NCBI RefSeq assembly: GCF_025465935.1
Contig: NZ_JANLNV010000057.1
Coordinates: 1 to 64,000 of the forward strand
Reading direction: 5' to 3'
From: Pseudomonas sp. 7P_10.2_Bac1
GTDB lineage: Bacteria > Pseudomonadota > Gammaproteobacteria > Pseudomonadales > Pseudomonadaceae
Length of the DNA: 64,000 bases
The notes beneath the pieces are model-generated. The model made no database searches. It was not told the origin of the DNA and saw only the letters and a program-made list of their open reading frames with translations. Made by a program: the position numbers and the translations under genes. This document shows, piece after piece, positions 29,456 to 39,808 of the stretch (its first letter is position 1; every line of letters begins with the position of its first letter).

Positions 29456-29475
29456 GGGCCTGTTTTTTCAGGCCC
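29456..29475. other. Hairpin between phoR and the CNNM gene
   Basis: Stem GGGCCTG/CAGGCCC with a T6 loop, 58 bp after the phoR stop. No T-run follows the stem, so terminator activity is doubtful. Confidence 0.4.
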
Positions 29476-29521
29476 TGAAACCCTCAACTCGTTGAAATAT
29501 CGGAACCCGTAAAACTCCATC

Positions 29522-30862
29522 ATGGACCCTTCCCCTGGTTTGACCCTCGCTACACTCTTCGCCGACTTCGGCATGATTCTTTTTGCTCTGATCCTGGTGT
29601 TGCTCAACGGCTTTTTCGTTGCGGCCGAATTTGCCATGGTCAAACTGCGTTCGACCCGCGTCGAAGCCATCGCAGACGTGAACGGCTGGCGCGGCCAGAT
29701 CCTGCGCACCGTGCACAATCAACTCGACGCCTACCTGTCCGCCTGCCAGCTGGGTATCACCCTGGCCTCGCTGGGTCTGGGTTGGGTCGGCGAGCCAGCT
29801 TTCGCCCACTTGCTGGAGCCGCTGCTTGGCGCCCTCGGTGTCCAATCGCCGGAAGTGGCCAAAGGCGTATCGTTCTTTACCGCCTTCTTCATCATTTCTT
29901 ACCTGCACATCGTGGTCGGAGAGCTGGCACCTAAATCCTGGGCCATCCGCAAGCCCGAGACCCTGTCGCTGTGGACCGCCGTGCCGCTGTACCTGTTCTA
30001 CTGGACCATGTACCCGGCGATTTACCTGCTCAACGCCAGCGCCAACGCTATTTTGCGCATTGCCGGCCAAGGCGAACCCGGCGCTCATCACGATCACGCT
30101 TACAGCCGTGAAGAACTCAAGCTGATCCTGCACTCCAGCCGTGGCCAGGACCCCAGCGACCAAGGCATGCGTGTACTGGCCTCGGCCGTTGAAATGGGCG
30201 AGCTGGAAGTGGTCGACTGGGCCAATTCGCGCGAAGACCTGGTGACCCTGGACTACAAGGCCCCGCTCAAGGAAATCCTGGCACTGTTCCGTCGCCACAA
30301 ATTCAGCCGCTACCCGGTCTACGACGCCGACACCAACACCTTTGTCGGCCTCTTGCACATCAAAGACCTGCTGCTCGAACTGGCCGACCTCGATCACCTG
30401 CCCGAAACCTTCAATCTTGAAGAACTGATCCGCCCGCTGGAACGCGTATCGCGCCACATGCCGCTGGCCCAGTTGCTGGAGCAGTTCCGCAAGGGCGGCG
30501 CACATTTTGCGCTGGTGGAAGAAGCCGACGGCAAAGTGGTGGGTTACCTGACCATGGAGGACGTGCTCGAAGTGCTGGTGGGCGACATTCAGGACGAACA
30601 CCGCAAGGCCGAACGCGGCATCCTTTCCTACCAGCCGGGCAAACTGCTGGTGCGCGGCGACACGCCTTTGTTCAAGATCGAGCGCCTGCTGGGCGTCGAC
30701 CTGGACCACGTTGAGCCAGAAACCATCGCGGGCCTGATCTACGACACGCTTAACCGCGTGCCCGAGGAAGAAGAACAACTGGAAGTGGAAGGCCTGCGCA
30801 TCATCGTCAAAAAGATGAAAGGTCCGAAAATCGTTCTGGCCAAAGTGCTGAAGCTCAACTAA
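29522..30862 (+). CDS. CNNM/CorC-type transporter (hemolysin family protein)
   Basis: Inner-membrane protein, 446 residues. It has an N-terminal CNNM domain (about 15-200) with three or four spans (ILFALILVLLNGFFVAAEFA), then paired CBS domains (about 220-345, including FSRYPVYDADTNTFVGLLHI and VGYLTMEDVLEVLVGD) and a C-terminal CorC/HlyC FAD-like domain (about 360-440). The family is linked to Mg2+/Co2+ resistance or efflux; the hemolysin label is historical. It may be transcribed with phoBR, but the gap is 124 bp. Confidence 0.88.
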   Translation: MDPSPGLTLATLFADFGMILFALILVLLNGFFVAAEFAMVKLRSTRVEAIADVNGWRGQILRTVHNQLDAYLSACQLGITLASLGLGWVGEPAFAHLLEPLLGALGVQSPEVAKGVSFFTAFFIISYLHIVVGELAPKSWAIRKPETLSLWTAVPLYLFYWTMYPAIYLLNASANAILRIAGQGEPGAHHDHAYSREELKLILHSSRGQDPSDQGMRVLASAVEMGELEVVDWANSREDLVTLDYKAPLKEILALFRRHKFSRYPVYDADTNTFVGLLHIKDLLLELADLDHLPETFNLEELIRPLERVSRHMPLAQLLEQFRKGGAHFALVEEADGKVVGYLTMEDVLEVLVGDIQDEHRKAERGILSYQPGKLLVRGDTPLFKIERLLGVDLDHVEPETIAGLIYDTLNRVPEEEEQLEVEGLRIIVKKMKGPKIVLAKVLKLN

Positions 30863-30873
30863 CCCGGCCCTCC

Positions 30874-30941
30874 AGTAGGAGCGGGCTTGCCTCGCGATCT
30901 TTTGAGCGTTTAAAAGATCGCGAGGCAAGCTCGCTCCTACG
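30874..30941. repeat. REP pair (BIME) after the CNNM gene
   Basis: Two well-conserved arms of the main REP class with the central GCGATCTTTTGAGCG and its complement, lying between the CNNM gene and the phosphate transporter gene. Confidence 0.92.
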
Positions 30942-30950
30942 GTGAAAATG

Positions 30951-30973
30951 CAAATGTTTCACAAATGTTTCAA
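30951..30973 (+). promoter_or_regulatory. Tandem 11-bp repeat, Pho-box-like, upstream of the Na/Pi transporter
   Basis: CAAATGTTTCA is repeated exactly twice (30951-30961, 30962-30972). It contains GTTTCAC-AAAT-GTTTCAA, which has the 11-bp period and AT-rich spacer of a PhoB site but only 4 of 7 matches per half. No clear -10 box follows at the usual distance. Confidence 0.4.
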
Positions 30974-31093
30974 CGCTGCGCCAGCTGTGCGATGCTGGCG
31001 TTCTGCTCAATTGCCGACTACAGCTTAAGAAACATCTGTAAGAACGGCCCGCAGCTATCTGATCCTTCAAAGTATCCAACACAGGGAGCCAGC

Positions 31094-32752
31094 ATGCTGA
31101 CCCTGCTCAATCTACTCTCCGCCGTGACCCTGCTGATCTGGGGCACGCACATCGTGCGAACCGGCATCTTGCGGGTCTACGGCACCCAATTGCGCCATGT
31201 CATTGGGCAGAACGTGTCCAGGCCGATCCTGGCCTTTATTGCCGGGATCGTGGTCACCGCCATGGTGCAAAGCAGCAACGCCACGGCCCTGCTGGTGACC
31301 TCCTTTGTCGGCCAGGGCCTGATGGCGCTCACACCCGCACTGGCGACCATGCTCGGCGCCGACGTCGGGACCGCGCTGATGGCCAGGGTGTTGACCTTCG
31401 ACCTGTCGTGGCTGTCACCGCTGCTGATCTTTCTCGGTGTGATTTTCTTCCTGTCGCGCAAGCAAACCCGTGCGGGGCAACTGGGCCGGGTCGCCATTGG
31501 CCTGGGCTTGATCATTCTGGCGCTGCAACTGATCGTCGAGGCCGCCTCGCCCATCACCCATGCCCAAGGCGTCAAGGTGATTTTCGCCTCGCTGACCGGC
31601 GACCTGTTGCTCGATGCGCTGGTCGGCGCGGTGTTCGCGATGGTCTCGTACTCCAGCCTCGCCGCCGTGCTGCTGACTGCGACCCTGGCCGGGGCCAGCG
31701 TCATCAGCCTGCCGGTGGCCGTTGGCCTGGTGATCGGCGCCAACATCGGCAGCGGTGTGCTGGCATTCCTCAGCACCAGCATGCAAAACACCGCCGGGCG
31801 CCAAGTGGCGCTGGGTAGCCTGCTCTACAAATTGATCGGTCTGCTGCTGATCATGCCCGTGCTCACACCGCTGGTGCACTGGATGGACAGCCTCAACTTC
31901 CGGGCCCAGGAACTGGTCATCGGCTTTCACTTGCTCTACAACACCACGCGCTGTTTCTTGATGCTGCCAACCATCGGCATCATGGCGCGTGTATGTGCCC
32001 GGTTATTGCCCGAGCGTGAGCTGGCCAACGGCAGCGTGACACCCCGCCACCTCGACATGACGGCACTCGATACGCCTGCCCTTGCACTGACCAACGCCGT
32101 GCGCGAGACCCTGCGCATTGGCGACCTGATCGACACCATGTTGGTCAATATGCTCGACGTTCTGCGCGGCAAACAAACGTCGATGACCCAAGAAATGCGC
32201 ACCCTCAGCGACGAGGTCGAAGTGCTCTATAGCGCGGTCAAGCTGTACCTGGCACAAATGCCTCGCGAAGACCTGGGTGAACACGACAGTCGGCGCTGGG
32301 CCGAGATCATCGAACTGGCGATCAACCTCAAACTGGCCAGCGACCTGATCGAACGCATGCTGCGCAAAGTCCAACAACAGAAAACGTCGCAACGCCGTTC
32401 GTTCTCGGCCTCGGGGCTGGAAGAACTGGTCGACCTGCAAACCCAGCTCATCGAAAACCTGCGCCTGGGCCTCACCGTGTTCCTGAACTCCGACCCCCAA
32501 AGTGCTCGCCAACTGCTGCGCGAAAAACGCCGCTTTCGCGCACAAGAGCGGCGTCTGGCCCACGCCCACGTGAGCCGCCTGCAACGCAAAATCACCCAAA
32601 GCATCGAAACCAGCTCCGTACACCTGGAGCTGATCGCCGACATGCAGCGCCTAAACTCGCTGTTTTGCGGCAGCGCCTACGTGGTGCTGGAAAATACCGA
32701 TACGGGTGCCCTGGAGGCCGATGACAACACCGACACCCTGCAATCATCCTGA
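31094..32752 (+). CDS. Na/Pi cotransporter family protein with C-terminal PhoU-like region
   Basis: Inner-membrane protein of the NptA/PNaS family, 552 residues from the ATG at 31094 (ribosome site GGGAGCC). An in-frame start at 30965 would translate the upstream leader and is rejected. It has about eight spans and the duplicated QSSNATALLVTSFVGQGLMA and SYSSLAAVLLTATLAG segments that form the substrate site. The cytoplasmic tail from about 330 is helical, with PhoU-like heptads (AVRETLRIGDLIDTMLVN). Likely sodium-coupled phosphate export or import; direction is not decidable from sequence. Location after phoBR supports a link with phosphate. Confidence 0.85.
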   Translation: MLTLLNLLSAVTLLIWGTHIVRTGILRVYGTQLRHVIGQNVSRPILAFIAGIVVTAMVQSSNATALLVTSFVGQGLMALTPALATMLGADVGTALMARVLTFDLSWLSPLLIFLGVIFFLSRKQTRAGQLGRVAIGLGLIILALQLIVEAASPITHAQGVKVIFASLTGDLLLDALVGAVFAMVSYSSLAAVLLTATLAGASVISLPVAVGLVIGANIGSGVLAFLSTSMQNTAGRQVALGSLLYKLIGLLLIMPVLTPLVHWMDSLNFRAQELVIGFHLLYNTTRCFLMLPTIGIMARVCARLLPERELANGSVTPRHLDMTALDTPALALTNAVRETLRIGDLIDTMLVNMLDVLRGKQTSMTQEMRTLSDEVEVLYSAVKLYLAQMPREDLGEHDSRRWAEIIELAINLKLASDLIERMLRKVQQQKTSQRRSFSASGLEELVDLQTQLIENLRLGLTVFLNSDPQSARQLLREKRRFRAQERRLAHAHVSRLQRKITQSIETSSVHLELIADMQRLNSLFCGSAYVVLENTDTGALEADDNTDTLQSS

Positions 32753-32787
32753 ACGTTGCACGACCGTGTGTTGTCAGTCTGTTAGCA

Positions 32788-32819
32788 GCGTCTAACCTGC
32801 TAAAGCAGGTGCAAGACGC
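32788..32819 (+). other. Hairpin after the Na/Pi transporter gene
   Basis: Inner stem ACCTGC/GCAGGT with a TAAA loop, extended by GCGTC/GACGC after small internal bulges. No T-run; it is a possible weak terminator or mRNA end. Confidence 0.45.
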
Positions 32820-32861
32820 CACTTGCCCTCTCAAAACGGATTCAGAGATCCAGGGATTTTT

Positions 32862-34244
32862 ATGCGTTGCCTGCTGTTTATCTGCGCGCTGCTGGGAGCA
32901 GCTCAGAGTTTTGCCCTCGACCGCTACAGCGTTGAGGGCTATCAATTGCCCAACGGCTTGCAAGTGATCCTCAAGCCCGGCTACGAACGTGACCATGTGG
33001 CCATTCGCCTGGTGGTCGGCGTGGGCATGGATGACTTCACCTGCGCCGATCAACAACTGCCGCACCTGCTCGAACACCTGCTGTTCAGCGGCATCGACGA
33101 CACTGGCGAAGGCGGGCTGGAAGCGCGCATGCAAGCGCTGGGCGGTGAGTGGAATGCCTACACGAGCAATGCCGACACCACCTTCGTGATCGAAGCTCCG
33201 GCAAAAAATCAGCGCAAGATTCTCGACCTGCTACTGAGCCTGCTGACCCGCACGCAACTGACCGAACAACGCATCAGCGAGGCCAAGCAAGTGGTTGAGC
33301 GCGAAGACGGCGGCCATTACTCGCACCTGCAGCGCTGGCTGGACCGCCAGGACCTGGGGCACAGCGCCAGCAACCAATTGGCCGTGGAGCTGGGGCTTAA
33401 ATGCGCCGAGCGTGCCGAGGTGCAAAACCTCACAGGCAAAGAACTCGAAGCCGTGCGCAACACCTGGTACGCCCCCAACAACATGACGCTGATCATGGTC
33501 GGCGACCTGGATCGCCTGCTTCCGGCATACCTGGAGCGCACCTACGGCGCCCTCGACCCGGTGGAGCCCAGCGAGCATCTACCGCTGCCGGGCATTGAAG
33601 GTAAGGCGCAGAGCGAGCGCACTTTGGTGCGTAGCGTGGTCGGTGATACTGCCACGTTGCACTGGCTATTGCCGGAGCCGGTGATCGAAGACCAGAACGA
33701 TGAAACCTGGGACCTGTTGCGCGATTACCTGGAATGGTCGCTGTACAGCGAACTGCGGCTCAAGAACGGGTTGTCCTACGGGCCTTGGGCCGAGCGCGAA
33801 GTCTTCGGCGGTGTCAGCTTTCTGAGCCTCAATGCCGACCTCGCCCGCGATGACGTCGCCCAGGCGCGTCAGGTCATGGGCGAGCTCAAAGACCGGTTGC
33901 TCAAGGACGGCCTGGACCCTGAAACCTTTGCCCGCCTCAAGAACGCAGCCGTAGCGCGTCAGGCCTGGGGCGTTCAAGGCAACAGCGCCCTGGCCGACTA
34001 CTACTGGAGCGCCTTGGGCGATTACGACGACGGTCGCTTTGCGGACCCCTCCAAACGTTTGCAAGCCGTGACGCTGGAGCACGCCAATCACGCAGTACGC
34101 GCCGTGTTTGCCGAGCCGGGCTACGTGCGTATCGAGAAACCCCTGTTCAGTTACAACGGGCTGAGTGTGGCCCTGGCCGCGGTGTTCGGCGTGTTAGTCC
34201 TCCTGATCGTGGGCTGGCAACTCTGGCGTCACGGTAAGCGTTGA
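32862..34244 (+). CDS. Membrane-anchored M16-family (insulinase-like) peptidase
   Basis: A 460-residue protein with a signal peptide (MRCLLFICALLGAAQSFA), one M16 N-terminal and one M16 C-terminal domain, and a C-terminal membrane span (LSVALAAVFGVLVLLIVGWQ) followed by RHGKR. The inverse zinc motif HLLEH has His68, Glu71 and His72, so it may be catalytic. Most M16 partners are either about 430 residues without an anchor or paired genes; no partner gene lies beside it. The start chosen has a signal peptide directly after the Met. Substrate unknown. Confidence 0.85.
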   Translation: MRCLLFICALLGAAQSFALDRYSVEGYQLPNGLQVILKPGYERDHVAIRLVVGVGMDDFTCADQQLPHLLEHLLFSGIDDTGEGGLEARMQALGGEWNAYTSNADTTFVIEAPAKNQRKILDLLLSLLTRTQLTEQRISEAKQVVEREDGGHYSHLQRWLDRQDLGHSASNQLAVELGLKCAERAEVQNLTGKELEAVRNTWYAPNNMTLIMVGDLDRLLPAYLERTYGALDPVEPSEHLPLPGIEGKAQSERTLVRSVVGDTATLHWLLPEPVIEDQNDETWDLLRDYLEWSLYSELRLKNGLSYGPWAEREVFGGVSFLSLNADLARDDVAQARQVMGELKDRLLKDGLDPETFARLKNAAVARQAWGVQGNSALADYYWSALGDYDDGRFADPSKRLQAVTLEHANHAVRAVFAEPGYVRIEKPLFSYNGLSVALAAVFGVLVLLIVGWQLWRHGKR

Positions 34245-34292
34245 TTGGCTAAGCCTGTAACAGTTTGATACCGTAAAAATCATTGCCTATTC

Positions 34293-34312
34293 GCGGCTGA
34301 TCAATCAGCCGC
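34293..34312. promoter_or_regulatory. 20-bp palindrome upstream of the serine acetyltransferase gene
   Basis: GCGGCTGAT-CA-ATCAGCCGC, about 20-40 bp before the ATG. It may be a hairpin terminator of the upstream gene or an operator. Confidence 0.45.
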
Positions 34313-34332
34313 CCGCGTGCGGAGAATTCAGC

Positions 34333-35259
34333 GTGAGTGAACGTTCCAACCCTTGGCAGTTACAAACCATCGTCAGCCAATTGCGCACGGCACGTAACCA
34401 GTGGCGTTCGCAAAACGGCCGTGTGAGTGGTGAACTGGGCGGCCGCGAGCTGCCTTCACGTGCCGCGATGGCCGAGATTCTTGAAGCCCTGTGCGGGGCG
34501 TTGTTCCCGATGCGCCTGGGCCCGGTCGATCTTCGCGAAGAGAGCGAAGACTTTTACGTCGGCCACACCCTCGATGTAGCGTTGAATGCCCTGCTGGCCC
34601 AGGCACGGCTGGAGCTGCGTTACGCCGCGCGCCAGGCCGGGCTGCCGGATGACGGCGTGGACGAGACCGCGACTGTGTTGATCCAGGATTTTGCCCTGGC
34701 CTTGCCGCGCCTGCGCAGCATCCTGGACAGCGACGTGCTGGCCGCCTACCACGGCGACCCGGCGGCGCGCAGTGTTGATGAAGTCTTGCTGTGCTATCCG
34801 GGCATTCTGGCAGTGATCCATCATCGCCTGGCCCACCACATGTACCGTGCGGGTTTGCCGTTGCTGGCACGTATCAGTGCGGAAATCGCCCACTCCTCGA
34901 CTGGCATCGACATCCATCCGGGCGCGCAGATCGGCCGCAGCTTCTTTATCGACCATGGCACAGGCGTGGTGATTGGAGAAACTGCGATCATCGGCGAACG
35001 CGTACGTATCTACCAGGCTGTGACCCTGGGCGCCAAGCGCTTCCCGGCGGACGAGTCGGGCCAACTGCAGAAAGGCCACCCGCGCCATCCGATTGTGGAA
35101 GATGACGTGGTGATCTATGCCGGAGCGACCATTCTGGGGCGCATTACCATCGGCAAGGGCTCGACGATTGGCGGCAACGTCTGGCTGACGCGAAGCGTGC
35201 CGGCAGGCAGCAACCTGACCCAGGCCAATTTGCAGCATGACGACGGCTCGCAGAAATAA
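34333..35259 (+). CDS. epsC: Serine O-acetyltransferase EpsC/CysE
   Basis: Cytoplasmic enzyme that transfers acetyl from acetyl-CoA to L-serine, giving O-acetylserine for cysteine synthesis. The 308-residue protein has an N-terminal helical SATase domain (about 1-185) and a left-handed beta-helix of hexapeptide repeats (about 190-300), with IDIHPGAQIGRSFFIDHGTG and the catalytic His/Asp motif. It is longer than enteric CysE (about 273), as is usual for the EpsC-type subfamily. It starts with GTG at 34333, with GGAG 8 bp upstream. It is the only cysteine-biosynthesis gene seen here and complements the sulfur-release genes elsewhere in the window. Confidence 0.88.
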   Translation: MSERSNPWQLQTIVSQLRTARNQWRSQNGRVSGELGGRELPSRAAMAEILEALCGALFPMRLGPVDLREESEDFYVGHTLDVALNALLAQARLELRYAARQAGLPDDGVDETATVLIQDFALALPRLRSILDSDVLAAYHGDPAARSVDEVLLCYPGILAVIHHRLAHHMYRAGLPLLARISAEIAHSSTGIDIHPGAQIGRSFFIDHGTGVVIGETAIIGERVRIYQAVTLGAKRFPADESGQLQKGHPRHPIVEDDVVIYAGATILGRITIGKGSTIGGNVWLTRSVPAGSNLTQANLQHDDGSQK

Positions 35260-35278
35260 GACCGCGTGATGCCCTGGC

Positions 35279-35313
35279 CCTCACCCTAGCCCTCTACCGG
35301 AGGGAGAGGGAAC
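35279..35313. repeat. Dispersed palindromic repeat in the 35260-35626 gap
   Basis: CCCTCACCCTAGCCCTC followed by its near complement GGAGGGAGAGGG, a known style of Pseudomonas intergenic repeat. It shares a core with 14991-15026. The remaining part of the 367-bp gap (35314-35548) has no convincing gene. Confidence 0.7.
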
Positions 35314-35548
35314 CGATTGGGGGCTCAGGTCGATGTACGGCCACACGACGCGCCTTGTTACCTAGGGCACCCGTGCACTCGAAAGCCAAATCTTTGTTCG
35401 TCATCGTCAGCAATTGCGGGTGGTGTGGCGGGAGAATCAGGTGTGGTGTTGCGCACGAAATCTTGGTCGCTTGATGGACCGCACGTTAGGCACAAAAGGA
35501 CTCAACAAACTGGATGCCGATCAGCATCAGGAAACGACACACATCACC

Positions 35549-35616
35549 TGTAGGAGCGAGCTTGCCTCGCGATCTTTTGATCTTTAGCAGATCGCGAGAC
35601 GAGCTCGCTCCTACAG
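35549..35616. repeat. REP pair (BIME) downstream of trpA
   Basis: Two inverted arms of the main REP class, 11 bp after the trpA stop (minus strand). Confidence 0.92.
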
Positions 35617-35626
35617 GTTTTTAGCG

Positions 35627-36438
35627 TTAAACCGCGCGAGCGGTCCGCACACCTTCGGCCAGGGCGGCGCACAAGCTCAGCACGCCATCGACCGCTTGCT
35701 CCGGGGTAGCGGCATTTTCGATTTTGTCGATCAAGGCCGAGCCCACCACAACACCATCCGCCAAGCGGGCAATCGCCGCCGCTTGCTCAGGCGTGCGAAT
35801 CCCGAAGCCCACGCTGATCGGCAAGTCGGTATGACGGCGCAGACGCGCAATCGCTTCGCTCACCTGGTCGGTGGTCGCAGAACCGGCGCCAGTCACGCCC
35901 GCCACCGAAACGTAGTACACAAAGCCCGAGCTGCCGTTAAGCACTTTAGGCAACCGCGCATCGTCGGTGGTCGGGGTGGTCAGGCGGATGAAATCCAGGC
36001 CCGCCGCCTGCGCTGGGTCGCACAGTTCCGAATTGTGCTCGGGCGGCATGTCGACCACGATCATGCCGTCTACGCCCGCCGCCTTCGCGTCAGCGATGAA
36101 TTTAGGCACACCGTAATGGTGGATCGGGTTGAAGTAGCCCATCAGCACCAGCGGCGTGTCGCTGTTGCCTTCGCGGAACTCGCGCACCATTTGCAGGGTT
36201 TTCGCCAGGTTCTGCTTGGCACCCAGCGCACGGATGTTGGCCAACTGGATCGCCGGACCGTCGGCCATGGGATCGGTGAAGGGCATGCCCAGTTCGATCA
36301 CGTCAGCGCCCGCAGCGGGCAGGCCTTTGAGGATGGCCAGCGAGGTGGCGTAATCCGGGTCACCGGCGGTGATAAAGGTCACCAGCGCGGCACGATTCTG
36401 TTTTTTGAGTTCGGCAAAACGCGTTTGCAGGCGGCTCA

Positions 36439-36439
<1 letters not shown>
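35627..36439 (-). CDS. trpA: Tryptophan synthase alpha subunit
   Basis: TIM-barrel subunit that cleaves indole-3-glycerol phosphate to indole and glyceraldehyde-3-phosphate; indole passes through a tunnel to TrpB. The 270-residue protein starts [20 protein letters not shown]. The catalytic Glu is in [17 protein letters not shown] and the catalytic Asp in [11 protein letters not shown]. The conserved [11 protein letters not shown] and [10 protein letters not shown] phosphate loops are present. The start overlaps the trpB stop (TGATG), so translation is coupled. Length is normal. Confidence 0.97.
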
Positions 36440-37781
<1,342 letters not shown>

Positions 37782-37787
37782 GATACC

Positions 37788-38678
37788 ATGAGCCGAGATC
37801 TTCCGCCCCTTAACGCCCTGCGCGCGTTCGAAGCCACTGCCCGCCTCAACAGCGTCAGCCAGGCGGCTGAGCAGCTTAACGTCACCCACGGTGCCGTTAG
37901 TCGGCAAATAAAAGTGCTTGAAGAGCACTTGGGCGTAAGTCTGTTCGTCAAGGAAGGTCGCGGCCTCAAACTCACAGACGCCGGTGTTCGGCTGCGTGAC
38001 GCCAGCAGCGAGGCGTTTGACCGCCTGCGCAACGTGTGCACTGAACTCACGCAAAGCCATAGCGACGCGCCTTTTGTACTCGGCTGTTCTGGCAGTTTGC
38101 TGGCGCGCTGGTTTATCCCGCGGCTGGGCCGTTTAAAAGCCGATTTGCCGGATTTGCGTTTGCACCTGTCGGCCGGTGAAGGCGATCTGGACCCACGTCG
38201 CTCGGGCTTGGACGCATGGCTGGTGTTTGCCGAGCCGCCATGGCCAACCGACATGCAGGTGTACGAATTGGCCAGCGAACGTATCGGCCCGGTGCTGAGC
38301 CCAAGGTACGTCCATTACCCGCAGTTGTGTCAGGCACCTGCCAGCGCCCTGCTGGGCGAACCCCTACTGCACACCACTTCGCGACCACAGGCATGGCCGA
38401 GCTGGGCGCAGCAAAGCGCGATCAATGTCGGGGATCTGAAGTACGGGCAAGGGTTTGAGCATTTGTACTACTTGCTCGAGGCCGCCGTGGCAGGCCTGGG
38501 TGTGGCGATTGCTCCCGAGCCGTTGGTGGCTGAGGACTTGCGGGCGGGACGCCTGACTGCGCCTTGGGGCTTCAAGCAAACCCCGGCGCAGTTGGCGTTA
38601 TGGGTGCCCAAGCGCGTCGCAGATGGACGCGCTCGGCAACTGGCGCAATGGCTCAAGGCTGAGCTTGCGCAGGATTAG
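37788..38678 (+). CDS. trpI: LysR-family activator TrpI
   Basis: Regulator of trpBA, 296 residues. The N-terminal winged helix-turn-helix is [20 protein letters not shown], then [20 protein letters not shown], typical of the TrpI/GcvA group. The effector domain (about 90-290) binds indole-3-glycerol phosphate in characterised homologs. It is divergent from trpBA. The stop codon overlaps that of the convergent DUF883 gene by 3 bases within TTAG. Confidence 0.95.
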   Translation: MSRDLPPLNALRAFEATARLNSVSQAAEQLNVTHGAVSRQIKVLEEHLGVSLFVKEGRGLKLTDAGVRLRDASSEAFDRLRNVCTELTQSHSDAPFVLGCSGSLLARWFIPRLGRLKADLPDLRLHLSAGEGDLDPRRSGLDAWLVFAEPPWPTDMQVYELASERIGPVLSPRYVHYPQLCQAPASALLGEPLLHTTSRPQAWPSWAQQSAINVGDLKYGQGFEHLYYLLEAAVAGLGVAIAPEPLVAEDLRAGRLTAPWGFKQTPAQLALWVPKRVADGRARQLAQWLKAELAQD

Positions 38679-38998
38679 TTACGCTTGCAGAGCAGAAATG
38701 CCGCCAGCAAGCCCAACGCGCCCAGTGCAACGCCGGCCGTGGCATACGGATGCTCTTGGGCATATTCGCGGGTAGCGATGGCGGTTTCACGGGTTTTGTC
38801 TTTCACCTCTTCATACGCATCGCTGAGCAGGTGACGCGAATGTTTCAGTGCGTTTTCAGCATTGCTTTTGAGGGCACCAAGGGTCTTCTTGGACTCGTCA
38901 GAAGCGTCGTGCTTGAAGCTCTCCAGCGCCTTGAGCAGGCTCTCGATCTCGGCTTCCATGCTTTGCAATGAGGCTTTACGTGAAGTATTGCTAGCCAT
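38675..38998 (-). CDS. DUF883/ElaB-YqjD-type membrane-anchored protein
   Basis: A 107-residue stress protein. It has a long amphipathic helical N-terminal part (about 10-80, e.g. [20 protein letters not shown]) and a C-terminal glycine-rich membrane span ([20 protein letters not shown]) ending KRN. ElaB/YqjD relatives bind ribosomes or associate with the inner membrane in stationary phase; function here is inferred. It overlaps the trpI stop codon. Confidence 0.88.
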   Translation of the reverse strand: MASNTSRKASLQSMEAEIESLLKALESFKHDASDESKKTLGALKSNAENALKHSRHLLSDAYEEVKDKTRETAIATREYAQEHPYATAGVALGALGLLAAFLLCKRN

Positions 38999-39153
38999 TA
39001 GGGCTCTCCTGCATTGATGAGTGAGGGTGCGTGTTAAGTCCGACTACAGTGATATCAAAAAGTGCAAAAAACCTGAACTTTTCCTTCTCAACTGCCCACG
39101 AAGTATCAGCAGACTCGCTGCTAGGCTTTGATTGACGTCAAAAGGAGAACGTT

Positions 39154-39369
39154 ATGTCTGACCATCACACCTACAAGAAAATCGAACTGGTAGGCTCGTC
39201 CCCGAGCAGCATAGAAGACGCCATCAGTAATGCACTGGCCGAAGCCAACAAAACCATCAAACACTTGGAATGGTTTGAGGTGCTAGAGACCCGCGGGCAC
39301 ATCAAGGACGGCAAGGTGGCGCACTATCAAGTAACGCTCAAGGTCGGTTTCCGGATTGCCAGCATCTGA
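39154..39369 (+). CDS. Dodecin
   Basis: Small flavin-binding protein, 71 residues, that forms a hollow dodecamer storing FMN or riboflavin. [20 protein letters not shown] and the [17 protein letters not shown] helix-strand with the stacking Trp are typical, as is the terminal [11 protein letters not shown] strand. A strong AAGGAGA ribosome site precedes the ATG. Single gene. Confidence 0.93.
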   Translation: MSDHHTYKKIELVGSSPSSIEDAISNALAEANKTIKHLEWFEVLETRGHIKDGKVAHYQVTLKVGFRIASI

Positions 39370-39488
39370 TCCAGGTCAGACTTTTGGTCCAACAAACTGG
39401 CCGATTGCCACAAAGTCCGCTAAACCGTCTGGGTGCGACATGAGCCTTCGTGTCGTACCCATTTTGTTTTGATCTGGGGAACTGACCG

Positions 39489-39716
39489 ATGAAAAAGATT
39501 TTAGTGGCTGTAGGTTTATTGAGTCTGGCGGGCACTGCTTTCGCAGCGGGCAAGCCTTGTGAAGAACTGAAAAGCGAAATTGCTGCGAAGATTGATGCCA
39601 ATGGCGTCCCGCATTACACGCTGGAAATCGTCGACAAGGGCACGGGGCCTCAGGACAAGAAAGTCGTGGGCTCGTGTGAAGGCGGTACCAAAGATATCGT
39701 TTACAAGCGCGGCTAA
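39489..39716 (+). CDS. DUF1161 periplasmic protein (first copy)
   Basis: A 75-residue exported protein of unknown function. The signal peptide is KKILVAVGLLSLAGTAFAAG. The mature part has KPCEELKSEIAAKIDANGV and a second Cys in KVVGSCEGGTKDIVY; the two cysteines likely form a disulfide. A paralog with the same pattern lies at 41604. A ribosome site (GGGGAACTG) precedes the ATG. Confidence 0.88.
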   Translation: MKKILVAVGLLSLAGTAFAAGKPCEELKSEIAAKIDANGVPHYTLEIVDKGTGPQDKKVVGSCEGGTKDIVYKRG

Positions 39717-39732
39717 CACCTTGTAATACACC

Positions 39733-39801
39733 TGTAGGAGCGAGCTTGTCTCGCGATCTTTTGATCGTTTAAAAGATCGCGAGGTAAGCTCGCTTCTACA
39801 G
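39733..39801. repeat. REP pair (BIME) between DUF1161 and the LLM gene
   Basis: Two arms of the main REP class, with small changes (tTGTCTCGCG, gaggTAAGC). It lies between convergent genes. Confidence 0.92.
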
Positions 39802-39808
39802 AAGCGGC

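Noticed and set aside
30965..31093. N-terminal extension of the Na/Pi transporter
   Set aside because: It translates the leader with the tandem repeat; the ATG at 31094 begins the conserved first span.
35317..35553. A 78-codon open frame in the epsC-trpA gap
   Set aside because: It begins in a dispersed repeat region, ends in a REP, and shows no domain or ribosome site.
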